Positions 1-8,370 of a stretch of 64,000 nt of DNA are shown here, piece by piece (within the stretch, counting starts at the first letter, position 1; each line of letters opens with the position of its first letter). The stretch lies in contig JBOHUG010000092.1 of assembly GCA_050734135.1 (NCBI GenBank), forward strand, positions 24,672 through 88,671, written 5' to 3'. The notes under the pieces are model-generated. The model saw only the letters and a program-made list of their open reading frames with translations. It was not told the DNA's origin and ran no database searches. The DNA comes from Bog-877 sp050734135 (GTDB lineage: Bacteria; Chloroflexota; Dormibacteria; Aeolococcales; Bog-877). The translations under genes and the position numbers were made by a program.

Positions 1-1
1 G

Positions 2-340
2 CTGCTCTGGCAGAGCGCAGGCGGAGAGCTCGTCGGCAGTGACCCCGAGCCTCAGGCGATGGCCTGCCTGGGAGTGGTTGCGGTCAGGGATCCGTATCCG
101 GCGGCGGTGGAACCGGGAGGGGAAGTCCGTGGCGTCGAGGCCGCCGAGGAGCTGGGGTGTCTGGTCTTCCAGATGGGGACCCGCCCTGCCCATAGGGGAG
201 GGATTGAGGTCGGGGGCGGGCGGGTGCTGATCTGCACTGCCGTTGGTCCCGAGCGGGATTCGGCCCGGCGCCAGGCGTACTCGGGGTTGGCGGCGATTAG
301 CTTTCCTGGGATGAGGTACCGTCACGACATCGGCGCCTGA
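2..340 (+). CDS. purD: Phosphoribosylamine-glycine ligase, C-terminal part (window-edge truncated)
   Basis: The reading frame is open from the window edge to TGA at 338-340. It translates to the C-terminal region of GAR synthetase: a segment with VVAVRDPYP near the start, then GGRVLICTAVGP, then an end reading FPGMRYRHDIGA, which matches the family's usual ending (F-x-G-x-x-Y-R-x-D-I-G). PurD makes glycinamide ribonucleotide from phosphoribosylamine, glycine and ATP, the second step of purine synthesis. The rest of the purine genes begin about 8 kb downstream, so purD is in a separate transcription unit here. The N-terminal ATP-grasp part lies outside the window. Confidence 0.8.
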   Translation: MLWQSAGGELVGSDPEPQAMACLGVVAVRDPYPAAVEPGGEVRGVEAAEELGCLVFQMGTRPAHRGGIEVGGGRVLICTAVGPERDSARRQAYSGLAAISFPGMRYRHDIGA

Positions 341-405
341 GCCGGCCTGAGGCGGTCGCCGCCAGCTGGCCGCTCCTGGTTCAACCCATCTGAGAGGTAT
401 CACCC

Positions 406-783
406 TTGCCGGACGTCAATCCGTCCGCCGCGGCCGCTGCTTCCGACTCGAGGCGAGTTCGGAGGTTGCTGCAGGCCAAGCTGAGCCAGCTCTCCGGGGA
501 GGAGTCCTCACTGGCCGTGGCAGCTCCCGAGCCGGGCACCCAAGTGCAGTACGGCAAGCGTGCCGGAGACCATGTAGCTGAGGCGGCGGATCGGATGGCT
601 CGCTCGCGAACTGCTGGCGAGCTGGAGAAGCTGCAGGCTGAGGTCCGCGCCGCGGTCGCCAAGGTGGACCAGGGCACCTACGGGAGATGCGACGAGTGCG
701 GCGAGGCGATCCCAGCAGCCCGCCTGGAGGCCCTGCCGTGGGCCACCAGGTGCGTGGGGTGCCAATCGCGGCGCCGCCACTAG
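406..783 (+). CDS. DksA/TraR-type C4 zinc-finger protein
   Basis: A 125-residue protein. The TTG start at 406 follows GAGAGG (392-397) at a workable distance. Residues about 60-95 are a charged helical region, followed by the zinc finger CDECG...CVGC near residues 97-118 typical of the DksA/TraR family. The family binds the RNA polymerase secondary channel and modulates initiation, often with ppGpp. Proteins of this shorter type in Gram-positive-like bacteria are mostly uncharacterised. It follows purD by about 65 nt and could share its transcript. The family call is firm; a true DksA-like role is inference. Confidence 0.75.
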   Translation: MPDVNPSAAAAASDSRRVRRLLQAKLSQLSGEESSLAVAAPEPGTQVQYGKRAGDHVAEAADRMARSRTAGELEKLQAEVRAAVAKVDQGTYGRCDECGEAIPAARLEALPWATRCVGCQSRRRH

Positions 784-808
784 CGGTCGGGCGAGCAGGC
801 CCGAGCTG

Positions 809-1719
809 GTGAACACCCGCCCTCCGACGGTGGGGCTGCTCCACCCGGGCGAGATGGGTGCCGCCGTCGGAGGGTCCCTGCGAGAGTGCGCAGTTGAGGT
901 GCTCTGGGTAGGCCGGGGCCGGAGTTCGGCCACCCGGGACCGTGCCCCCGCCGCGGGACTGACCGAGGTCGACTCCCTGGCGCTACTGCTCCATGCCAGC
1001 TCGATCGTGTTCTCCATCTGCCCGCCGGGAGCGGCCCCGGAGGTCGCGAACCAGGTGGTGCCGGCCGGCTTCGCCGGAGTCTATGTCGAGGTCAACGCGA
1101 TCTCACCAGCGACGGCGCTGGCGATCCAGGATCGTCTCCGGAGGCGGGGGGCGACATTTGTGGACGGCGCCATCATCGGTGCGCCGCCGGAGCCAGGCGG
1201 TGACACAAGCCTCTACCTCTCCGGGACTGGAGCCGAAACGGTGGCCGACCTGTTCGAAGGCAGCGGACGGCTCCGGGTCCGGGTGCTGGAAGGACCGGTG
1301 GGGGCGGCATCCGCGCTGAAGATGTGCTACGCCGCTTGGAGCAAGGGCAGCACCGCCCTGCTGCTGGCGGTTCGCGCTGCGGCCGCCGGTCTCGGCGTCG
1401 ACGAGGCACTGCTCGCCGAGTGGGAACTGTCGCAACCCGGGCTCGGGCGACGCTTCAGCAGCATCCAAAACTCGACTCCGCGAAAGGCGTGGCGCTTCGT
1501 GGCGGAGATGGAGCAGATCGCCGAAACCTTGGAGGCGGTTGGGGTGCCGGGGGATTCCACCGAGCGGCGGCCACCGTCTTCTCCCGGCTGGCCCAATTCC
1601 AGGATCAGGTCCCGGGACCCAGCATGGACCAGCTGCTCGACTCACTGCGAGATCCGGAGGAGCAGGAAGGCTCGACGGTAGCCAGGGCAGCTCCCCCGGA
1701 TTTGCCGGGACTCGGCTGA
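809..1719 (+). pseudogene. NAD(P)-binding 6-phosphogluconate-dehydrogenase-like protein (DUF1932 C-terminus), frameshifted
   Basis: GTG start at 809. The N-terminus has a Rossmann-type beta strand (TVGLLHPGEMGAAVGGSLR), then an NAD-binding domain and an all-helical C-terminal domain. The first frame reads sensibly to about residue 247 (ETLEAVGVPG), then becomes Ser/Arg-rich until 1681. One frame over, the expected ending is found: GFHRAAATVFSRLAQF and a Leu-rich helix ending at TGA 1717-1719, as in DUF1932 proteins. The switch lies in a run of five G at about 1548-1553, where one extra G would restore a protein of about 303 residues. It is either a sequencing/assembly deletion in a homopolymer or a fresh mutation. 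Substrate unknown. Confidence 0.65.
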
Positions 1720-1766
1720 GCGGAGAGCCTGATCTCGACGGATCGCACCCCAAGTGCCCCTCCCGT

Positions 1767-1772
1767 TAGTCT
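1767..1772 (+). promoter_or_regulatory. Putative -10 element of a leaderless pycB promoter
   Basis: TAGTCT lies 9 nt before the ATG at 1782 in otherwise GC-rich DNA. No Shine-Dalgarno sequence precedes that ATG, so the transcript probably starts at or next to the start codon. No clear -35 is visible. Confidence 0.4.
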
Positions 1773-1781
1773 TGGCAGTTC

Positions 1782-3629
1782 ATGGCCCCGGTCGGACTGA
1801 TCGAGAGCTCCCTGCGGCACGGTCAGCAGACGTTGCTCCTGAGCCGAGTGCGGACCCGGCACCTGATCTCCCTCATCGAAAGGTTGGACGGGTGCGGGTA
1901 CGCTGGCTTGGACGTGTTCGGGGGCGCCACTTTCGAGGTGTCGCTGGAGAATCTCGGAGAGGATCCCTTCGAGCGGCTGAGAGCGATCCGCGCCAACAGC
2001 ACCACTCCCTTGGTCGGACTGGTCCGGGGACAGTCCCTGGTGGGCTATCGGCCCCTGCCCGACGACGCGGTCGACAGCTTCGTTGCTCTCACCGCCGAGT
2101 GCGGTCTCGACGTCTTTCGGTGCTTCGATCCCCTCAATGACGCCCGCAACCTGGCCCAAGTCGCGACCGCGGTCCTCGCCGCCGGCAAGCACCCGGAGGG
2201 GACGCTCGTCTACACGGAGAGTCCGGTTCACTCGGTGGAGACCTTCCTCGGGCTGGGGGTGGAGCTGGCCGCGCTCGGCTACCAGAGTCTCTGCCTGTTC
2301 GATCCCGCCGGGCTACTCGGCGCCGGCTCTGCCCGGGACCTGGTGGAGGGACTGCGGGAGTGCACCGGGCTCCCGGTCAGCGTCCATTGCGCCACCATCA
2401 CCGGGCAGGCTTCCTTCGCGTACTTGGCGGCGGCCGAAGCCGGGGCCCAGAACCTGGACGTGTGCCTATCGCCGCTGGCAGGCGGCGCCTCGCTCCCCAG
2501 CACCGAGGGGGTCTACGCAGCCCTCAGAGGGACGGAGTACCAGCCCCAGCTCGACCAGCGCCGAGTCCTAGCGGCGGCGGACGCCCTAGATGAGCTGATG
2601 CCGCTGTACACCGCGATTGCCGATCCCAGCGGGTGGCAGTACGACTCGTCGACGCTGCGCACTCAGCTGGCGCCGTCGGTTCTGGAGCACCTACGCCGGG
2701 AGTGCGAAGCCCAAGGCGCCCAAGGCAAGCTGCCCGCAGTTCTGGAGGAGATTCCCAGGGTGCGCGCTGAGATGGGGTATCCCCCTTTGATCACGCCGAT
2801 CGCCCAGGTGGTGGTCACCCAGGCGGTCGCCAACGTCGCGTCCGGACAGCGCTACCTGACCGTCGCCCAAGAGGTCAAGGATTACTTTCTGGGGCTCTTC
2901 GGGCAGCCTCCCGGGGCGGTCGATCCCGAAATCCTGAAGCTGGTGATCGGCGACGAGGAGCCGATCACAGTCCGCCCCGCCGAGGTCCTGGAGCCGACTC
3001 TGGAGAGTGCCCGGAGGGGCTTAGCTCGCCAAGGTTTGCCGGACGCCTCCGATGCCCAGGTGCTCAGCTTTCTACTCTTCCCGGAAGCGACTGTGGCGCT
3101 GCTCCGCGGGGAGGCGCGCGTAGAGCGGCTGGAGGATGAGCCGGAGCCCGCTCAGGCGCCAGCGGCCCCGGCCGTGCTGGTGGACGGCGGCGACCTCAGC
3201 GAGCCAGTCGGGGACGCCGCCGCAATCCCGCTCGGGACCCTGGCGGCCCCGCCGCCGCCACCTCCGGACCTGGCTCCGGTTCCGGCCGCCGCGACGCGGG
3301 ATTTCTCGGTCGAGGTCGACGGCGAGGTCTTCGAAGTGCGGGTGACCGCCACCGACGGGGGCGGTCTTGGTGGCGGGGATCCGGCGGCTGCTCCCGGGTC
3401 CGCTCCGGCGGCCGCCGGGGATGGGGTCAAGGCCCCGATGCAGGGCCTGATCGCCCGGATCCCTGTCAAGGTTGGCGACCAAGTGGCGGTGGGGCAGACG
3501 GTGGTCGTATTGGAAGCGATGAAGATGCAGAACGACATCCCCTCAGACCGAGCCGGCGCCGTCACAGCAGTCCTGGTGGCGGTGGGGCAGGTGGTGAGCC
3601 GGGGTGACGTCCTGGTCCAGGTCGCCTAG
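1782..3629 (+). CDS. pycB: Pyruvate/oxaloacetate carboxylase, carboxyltransferase-biotin carrier subunit
   Basis: A 615-residue protein. Residues about 1-270 are the HMG-CoA-lyase-like TIM barrel (LDVFGGATFE; FRCFDPLNDARNL), about 290-440 the conserved PYC/OADA domain (MLQ-type helices, TVAQEVKDYFLGLFG), then a long Ala/Pro linker. The biotinyl domain occupies residues about 547-615, with the biotinylated Lys in EAMKMQN at residue 581. It transfers CO2 from carboxybiotin to pyruvate. The biotin carboxylase subunit is the next gene, 6 nt on, so the pair forms a two-subunit pyruvate carboxylase giving oxaloacetate. Without neighbouring membrane beta/gamma subunits an oxaloacetate decarboxylase pump is unlikely. 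Confidence 0.85.
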   Translation: MAPVGLIESSLRHGQQTLLLSRVRTRHLISLIERLDGCGYAGLDVFGGATFEVSLENLGEDPFERLRAIRANSTTPLVGLVRGQSLVGYRPLPDDAVDSFVALTAECGLDVFRCFDPLNDARNLAQVATAVLAAGKHPEGTLVYTESPVHSVETFLGLGVELAALGYQSLCLFDPAGLLGAGSARDLVEGLRECTGLPVSVHCATITGQASFAYLAAAEAGAQNLDVCLSPLAGGASLPSTEGVYAALRGTEYQPQLDQRRVLAAADALDELMPLYTAIADPSGWQYDSSTLRTQLAPSVLEHLRRECEAQGAQGKLPAVLEEIPRVRAEMGYPPLITPIAQVVVTQAVANVASGQRYLTVAQEVKDYFLGLFGQPPGAVDPEILKLVIGDEEPITVRPAEVLEPTLESARRGLARQGLPDASDAQVLSFLLFPEATVALLRGEARVERLEDEPEPAQAPAAPAVLVDGGDLSEPVGDAAAIPLGTLAAPPPPPPDLAPVPAAATRDFSVEVDGEVFEVRVTATDGGGLGGGDPAAAPGSAPAAAGDGVKAPMQGLIARIPVKVGDQVAVGQTVVVLEAMKMQNDIPSDRAGAVTAVLVAVGQVVSRGDVLVQVA

Positions 3630-3635
3630 AACTCG

Positions 3636-5087
3636 GTGAGCCCTTTCGGGACCGTCCTGGTCGCCAACCGCGGGGAGATCGCCGTTCGGGTGATCCGAGG
3701 CTGCCGGGATCTCGGCCTGCGCACGGTAGCCGTCTACTCCGAGGCGGATCGAGGAGCCCTCCATGTCAGGTTGGCCGACACCGCGGTTGAGATCGGCCCG
3801 CCGCAACCAAACGAGTCCTATCTCGACCTGGAGCGGATCATCGGGGCCGCGAGAGCGGCTGGGGCGGACGCGATCCACCCCGGCTATGGCTTCCTCTCCG
3901 AGAATCCGCGGCTGGCTCAAGCGTGCGCCGACTCCGGGATCATCTTCGTCGGACCTCCCGCCGCTGCCATGACCGCCATGGCGGACAAGGTGCGGGCCCG
4001 CCAGCGGATGCAGCAGGCAGGGGTTCCGGTGGTCCCTGGCACGGACGCCATCTCCGACCCTGTGGCAGCCGTCGCGGCGGCCAGGGAGATCGGCTTCCCC
4101 ATCCTCGTCAAGGCGGCGGCCGGTGGTGGCGGAATCGGCATGCGCGCTGCCGACACTGAGGAAGAGCTTGCCGCCGCCATCACCAGCTGCCAGGAATCGG
4201 CGCAGCGTTTTTTCGGTGATTCGCGGGTCTTTCTGGAGCGACTGGTCACCGACCCGCGCCACATCGAGATTCAGGTGCTGGCGGACTCGCTCGGCAACAC
4301 GATTCACCTGGGGGAGCGGGAGTGCTCAATCCAGCGGCGCCATCAGAAACTGGTCGAGGAGTGCCCCTCGACCGCGATCAGCCCGGCGACCAGGGAGGAG
4401 ATGGGCCAGGCGGCAATCAAGGCGGCGCAGGCGGTCGGTTACGTGAATGCGGGCACGGTGGAGTTCATCGAATCGCATGGTTCCTTCTATTTCTTGGAGA
4501 TGAACACGCGGCTCCAGGTGGAGCATCCGGTCACTGAGTTGGTGACCGGGATCGACCTCGTGGTGGCGCAGTTAAAGGTGGCGCTGGGCCAGCCGCTGCC
4601 CTGGCGTCAGGAGCAGATCGAGTGGCGTGGTTGGGCGATCGAATGTCGCATCAACGCCGAGGATCCCTGGCATGACTTTCAACCCACTCCCGGCCGGGTG
4701 ACGTCGTATCACGAACCTTCCGGACCCGGAGTTAGGGTCGACAGCTCCCTCGCCGGTCCGGGAATCGTGAGCCCGTACTACGACCCGATGATGGCCAAGT
4801 TGATCGTGCAGGGCGAGAGTCGGAACCAGGCGCTAGCCCGTGGCCGGCGCGCCCTTCTGGAATATTCAATTGCGGGCATTGTCACCAACATTCCCTTTCA
4901 TGCGGCGCTTCTAGACGACCCGGATTTCGTGCACGGCAAGCTCACCACGGAGTACATCGCGAACCATCCGGCGCTGTTGAAAAATGCGGAAGCGTGGCGT
5001 GACCAGCAACCGCAGTCACTGCTGCGCTCGGCTGCTTCAGCGCGTCAGGTGGCTGCGATCGCGGCCGCGGTTACAGCGGCACAATAA
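3636..5087 (+). CDS. pycA: Biotin carboxylase subunit of pyruvate (or acyl-CoA) carboxylase
   Basis: A 483-residue ATP-grasp protein beginning at GTG 3636. It has the biotin carboxylase N-domain (VANRGEIAVRVIRGCRDLG; HPGYGFLSEN), the Gly-rich ATP lid (KAAAGGGGIGMR), the catalytic stretch around FLEMNTRLQVEHPVTE, and the C-terminal biotin-carboxylase domain (ECRINAEDP). It carboxylates biotin with bicarbonate and ATP. Being directly downstream of a pyruvate carboxyltransferase with a biotin domain points to pyruvate as final acceptor. Length fits PycA/AccC. Sequence alone cannot exclude sharing with an acyl-CoA carboxylase. Confidence 0.85.
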   Translation: MSPFGTVLVANRGEIAVRVIRGCRDLGLRTVAVYSEADRGALHVRLADTAVEIGPPQPNESYLDLERIIGAARAAGADAIHPGYGFLSENPRLAQACADSGIIFVGPPAAAMTAMADKVRARQRMQQAGVPVVPGTDAISDPVAAVAAAREIGFPILVKAAAGGGGIGMRAADTEEELAAAITSCQESAQRFFGDSRVFLERLVTDPRHIEIQVLADSLGNTIHLGERECSIQRRHQKLVEECPSTAISPATREEMGQAAIKAAQAVGYVNAGTVEFIESHGSFYFLEMNTRLQVEHPVTELVTGIDLVVAQLKVALGQPLPWRQEQIEWRGWAIECRINAEDPWHDFQPTPGRVTSYHEPSGPGVRVDSSLAGPGIVSPYYDPMMAKLIVQGESRNQALARGRRALLEYSIAGIVTNIPFHAALLDDPDFVHGKLTTEYIANHPALLKNAEAWRDQQPQSLLRSAASARQVAAIAAAVTAAQ

Positions 5088-5121
5088 GCGGCGATTGCTG
5101 GCGGCGCCACGCGTCTTGGCA

Positions 5122-7455
5122 TCAGCTGTTCGGCGCGCGCTGCGGTTGCAAGACCACCTGGTAGGCGCTCTGCATGGCGGTGTTGTTGACATCTGCCAGC
5201 GGCGCAGCCACTGTCAACGTCACGGCTCCCGCCGGCAGGTCATTGACGGTGATGGTTTCGGTGCGAGTCAACCCCGAGTAGTTGAACTGGCCACCGGTAA
5301 CCAGATGGCCGTTGACGCTGAGGGTGATCGACTGCGGACCCACCGTCAGCGGATTCAGGTCGGCGTCGAAATGCACTGCAAAGACGGTGGTTCCGCTGCG
5401 GCTGGCGGTGGCGGACGCGCTCACCACCAGAGGACCGATCGGCACCGGGGTCAGGGTCCCCTGGGAGATGCTGCTAATTAGCGACGCAGTTCCCCCGGTC
5501 TGGACGATGATCGTCTCCGGAAGATAGGCCGGTCCCGACGAACTCGTAGCATCGCGAACCAGTCGCAGGGCGACGGAGTAGGAGTGGGCACCAGCCGCGG
5601 TTGGACTGGTGGAGACCGCGTAGAAGCGGTCGAACTTGCCGGGTAGAAGTACCGCTGAGGAGAGGTTGGTCCCCGGGGTCAGGAGCGCGGTGATGTTGGT
5701 CAGCGCTGTGGCCGCATCGGTCACCTGGAACTGGGCCAGCTCGGAGGCGGTGGTGAGGGCGGCTTCGGCCGCAGTGTCGGCGCTGGCGGGCGGGGCGGGA
5801 CCGCCGGACAGGAGCAGGCTATCGACGTCCTGCGAGGGAGTACCGGAGACCTCCGCGAGCTCCGAGAGCTGGCCGCCAGCCGGATCCCAGACGGGGTCGG
5901 TGGCACCGGTCTGGGTTCCAAGTGGACCGCTGACCTGGGACTGCACATCGAGTGCGGTGACCTGGGCGCCCACTCCCGGGGAGGTGGAGACGTAGGTCAG
6001 ATAGGTGGCGCTGGGGTCGAAGCTGAGGTCGCTCAGCTGGATCCCGGCGGCCGCGGTCAGCAGCACCTTGCTAGGGGCGCTGGGATTGGTGATCAGCTCC
6101 AGCGAATCGGTGCCCCCGCTCGCCGCGACGTAGGCTAGGCCGGTCCCCGTAGGTGACCACGCCGGGGCTCCGACCAAGCTGGCCAGGACGGTTGCCGTCC
6201 CGGTGGGAAGCGAGTAGAGAGTGGGCACTCCGCCCGGATCCGCCAAGAGCTCTTGACCCGATGGTGAAAGCGAGAAGAAGCCCTCGGGGGCCAGGTGCAC
6301 GGTGGGGTCCACTGTGGTGATCTGACCATCCAGGCTGACCTGGTGCAGCTGCCCGGCCGCGGAGTAAAGGATGTCCCCGTTGTCGAGCCAGGCCAGCCCC
6401 GGATCCGTCGCGGTTGAGGTAGCCAGGGTCTCCGGGCTGCCACTCCCGCTGGCGGCAACCACGTCCAAGGAGAGGCTGCCGCTGCTGCTCGGCGACCAGT
6501 AGGCAATCTCCTGGCTGTCCGGGGAGGCGACGGCGCCAGTGGCATCGGTTGCGATTGCCTGGAGTGCGGGACTCAGCACATAGAGCGTTCCGAAGGTGAG
6601 GCTGGGGGTGGCAGCCGAGTGCTGTGGGGGAGTCGGGGAGGGGCTGGGCGACTGGGCGCTGGCTGCAACCGCCAATGGGGTCCCCGTGCTCAGCACCAGC
6701 AGGGCGCCGTCCGGCATATAGGTGAGAGAGGTGATCCCGTCTGTGACAGCCTCGTGGGTGACCGAGACCACGGTTGGGATCTGACCTGCCGGGGTCGACG
6801 GCGCCGAGCCGGTGCCGAAGGGGATGACGATGGCGGAGGCCGCCTCGGCTCCGTTCTGGGCCTTGGCATCCGGCTGGGAGATGGTCACGACGTAGCCCAC
6901 GTTCGGTACCAGTCCATGCACCGGAGAGATCACCAGGGTCTCGGGGTTGGGCCAGCTGGTTTGGTACGAGACCGCAGGCTTGATGGCCAGGCCCTGCACC
7001 ACCGCCGCCTCGTTCATCGGCCGGTTGAAGCTGATCCGGATCGCCTGGGTGACCGGTAACCGATGGTGGCCCGCGACTGAGGTCTGCACCACCACCTGGC
7101 CCCGCTGGAGCGGAACCGCGAGCAGCGAGACCACCACGACCGCCACTGCCGCCAACCCGATGAGCCCTCCCGCGGTCGCGAGGGGGAGTCCCAGGAGGCG
7201 CGGCCGGCGCCGGGCGCGCTGGAGCGCGCGTGCCTCGCGCATGAGGCTGGCCCGAAGCCGGGCCTGGAGTTCCGGGGCGGGGTCGGCGGGAGGTTGGGAG
7301 TGCAGCTGTCGGCGGATCTCCTCAGCCGTCCGGAGCAGCTCCGGGTCGGGTCGGCCGGCCCGACTCTGGAAGATCGCCCAGAGCTCGGGATCGACTCCCG
7401 CGGAAGCTGGTGTCGCGGCGGCCTTGCCACCAAACCAATTCGGGCGGCTAAACAC
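5122..7455 (-). CDS. Membrane-anchored anti-sigma-like protein with Ig-like and TolB-type propeller regions
   Basis: A 777-residue protein. Residues 1-85 are cytoplasmic and Arg/Gln-rich (anti-sigma-like), one transmembrane helix spans about 89-115, and the rest is predicted to be outside. Residues about 120-215 look like a bacterial Ig-like (SbsA/Big_5) domain (TQAIRISFNRPMNEAAV), followed by WD/TolB-like repeats with recurring SPxGxxLAY-type strands, a Pro/Ser linker at about 270 and a second beta-rich C-terminal domain. Its start overlaps the end of the ECF sigma gene by 8 nt, so the two are translationally coupled. Holding the sigma factor inactive until an envelope signal arrives is inference. 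No anti-sigma zinc motif is visible. Confidence 0.65.
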   Translation of the reverse strand: MFSRPNWFGGKAAATPASAGVDPELWAIFQSRAGRPDPELLRTAEEIRRQLHSQPPADPAPELQARLRASLMREARALQRARRRPRLLGLPLATAGGLIGLAAVAVVVVSLLAVPLQRGQVVVQTSVAGHHRLPVTQAIRISFNRPMNEAAVVQGLAIKPAVSYQTSWPNPETLVISPVHGLVPNVGYVVTISQPDAKAQNGAEAASAIVIPFGTGSAPSTPAGQIPTVVSVTHEAVTDGITSLTYMPDGALLVLSTGTPLAVAASAQSPSPSPTPPQHSAATPSLTFGTLYVLSPALQAIATDATGAVASPDSQEIAYWSPSSSGSLSLDVVAASGSGSPETLATSTATDPGLAWLDNGDILYSAAGQLHQVSLDGQITTVDPTVHLAPEGFFSLSPSGQELLADPGGVPTLYSLPTGTATVLASLVGAPAWSPTGTGLAYVAASGGTDSLELITNPSAPSKVLLTAAAGIQLSDLSFDPSATYLTYVSTSPGVGAQVTALDVQSQVSGPLGTQTGATDPVWDPAGGQLSELAEVSGTPSQDVDSLLLSGGPAPPASADTAAEAALTTASELAQFQVTDAATALTNITALLTPGTNLSSAVLLPGKFDRFYAVSTSPTAAGAHSYSVALRLVRDATSSSGPAYLPETIIVQTGGTASLISSISQGTLTPVPIGPLVVSASATASRSGTTVFAVHFDADLNPLTVGPQSITLSVNGHLVTGGQFNYSGLTRTETITVNDLPAGAVTLTVAAPLADVNNTAMQSAYQVVLQPQRAPNS

Positions 7456-8020
7456 GCGGCTCCTCGGACTCGACCGGCAGCGGGCGCAGCGCGGCCCGCA
7501 GGGTGGCAGTGCCCCGGAACACCAGCAGTTTTATCGCCCCCTCGCTCTTGCCCATTATCCTGCCGATCTCGGCGAGCGGCAGATCCTCGGCGTACTTCAA
7601 AGTCATCGCCGTGCGCTGCTGCTCCGGAAGGGAGTCGATCGCCAGCCAGATCTGATCCAGTTCCAGCCGTTCGGCCACCTGATCGTCGACGGCCGTTCCT
7701 CCCGAGGCGAGCTCGGGACCGCTCTCAAGGCTGTCCGCGCTCCGCTTGTGAGAGCGGTAGTGGTCGGTGATGGTATTGACGGCGATCTGGTACAGCCACG
7801 CCGAGAAGGGGTGGCCGCTCGGCCGGTAGCGCCCGATCGCCCGAAGCGCCTTGAAGAACACCTCACTGGTGATGTCCTCGGCCAGCTCCGCGCTGCGCAC
7901 CCGGGAGGCCACGTACCGGTAGATCTGGGGGAAGTAGTGGTCATACAGTTCGCCGAAGCCCTCGGGATCAGCCTGGGCTCGGACGATCAGGGTCTCCTCG
8001 CGGTCCGGGGGGATTCTCAC
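7448..8020 (-). CDS. ECF RNA polymerase sigma factor
   Basis: A 190-residue sigma-70 family protein with region 2 (FGELYDHYFPQIYRYVASRV; ELAEDITSEVFFKALRAI) and region 4 (IDSLPEQQRTAMTLKYAEDL; LAEIGRIMGKSEGAIKLLVF). GTG start at 8020. Length and lack of regions 1 and 3 fit the extracytoplasmic-function group. The coupled downstream membrane protein is the likely regulator. The 286 nt upstream (8021-8305) is shared with the purine operon promoter region and holds no gene; I see no clear ECF-type autoregulatory promoter in it. Confidence 0.9.
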   Translation of the reverse strand: MRIPPDREETLIVRAQADPEGFGELYDHYFPQIYRYVASRVRSAELAEDITSEVFFKALRAIGRYRPSGHPFSAWLYQIAVNTITDHYRSHKRSADSLESGPELASGGTAVDDQVAERLELDQIWLAIDSLPEQQRTAMTLKYAEDLPLAEIGRIMGKSEGAIKLLVFRGTATLRAALRPLPVESEEPRV

Positions 8021-8305
8021 CGTTGCATTCCCCGGACCGGAACCAGAAACGCTGGGGCCAGGCCAGCGGTTACGAATGGCGGCGCTGCTGTTGACCCCAC
8101 GCGGTCACGGTACCCGCCCCGCAGACCAAAGTGCTCGGGCGTGGAGCGGGATCACTGAGGCGCTCTCTCCGGCTGGACTCGGCGGGGCCGCCCTTCCGGC
8201 ACTCCCATGGCCGCGGCTCCCCCATCACCCGGCCCACGGCGGCACCCCAAGGGCGGCTACGCCGGGCCTACCGGGCCTCGGCCCGGGAACAGCCTGGCCG
8301 CCACC

Positions 8306-8311
8306 TATACT
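8306..8311 (+). promoter_or_regulatory. Putative -10 element of the purine operon
   Basis: TATACT is a strong -10 match in a GC-rich intergenic region. The predicted transcription start (about 7-9 nt downstream) coincides with a GTG at 8320 that opens a 16-codon ORF. No convincing -35 is visible at 16-18 nt spacing. Confidence 0.45.
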
Positions 8312-8319
8312 CAAGCGAG

Positions 8320-8370
8320 GTGACAGCGGCACTGCAGCAGCAGCGACCATTGCCAGGTGGTCGGTCGTGA
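8320..8370 (+). CDS. Putative leaderless leader peptide of the purine operon (16 aa, Gln-rich)
   Basis: GTG at 8320 lies 8 nt after the TATACT -10 hexamer and would be read from a leaderless transcript. The ORF encodes VTAALQQQRPLPGGRS and its TGA (8368-8370) overlaps the purB GTG (8367-8369) as GTGA. Three consecutive CAG codons give a Gln run. The arrangement resembles a translated leader coupled to purB. Glutamine is a substrate of PurF and PurQ/PurL in this operon, so Gln-dependent control is conceivable. Existence and function are inference. Confidence 0.4.
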   Translation: MTAALQQQRPLPGGRS

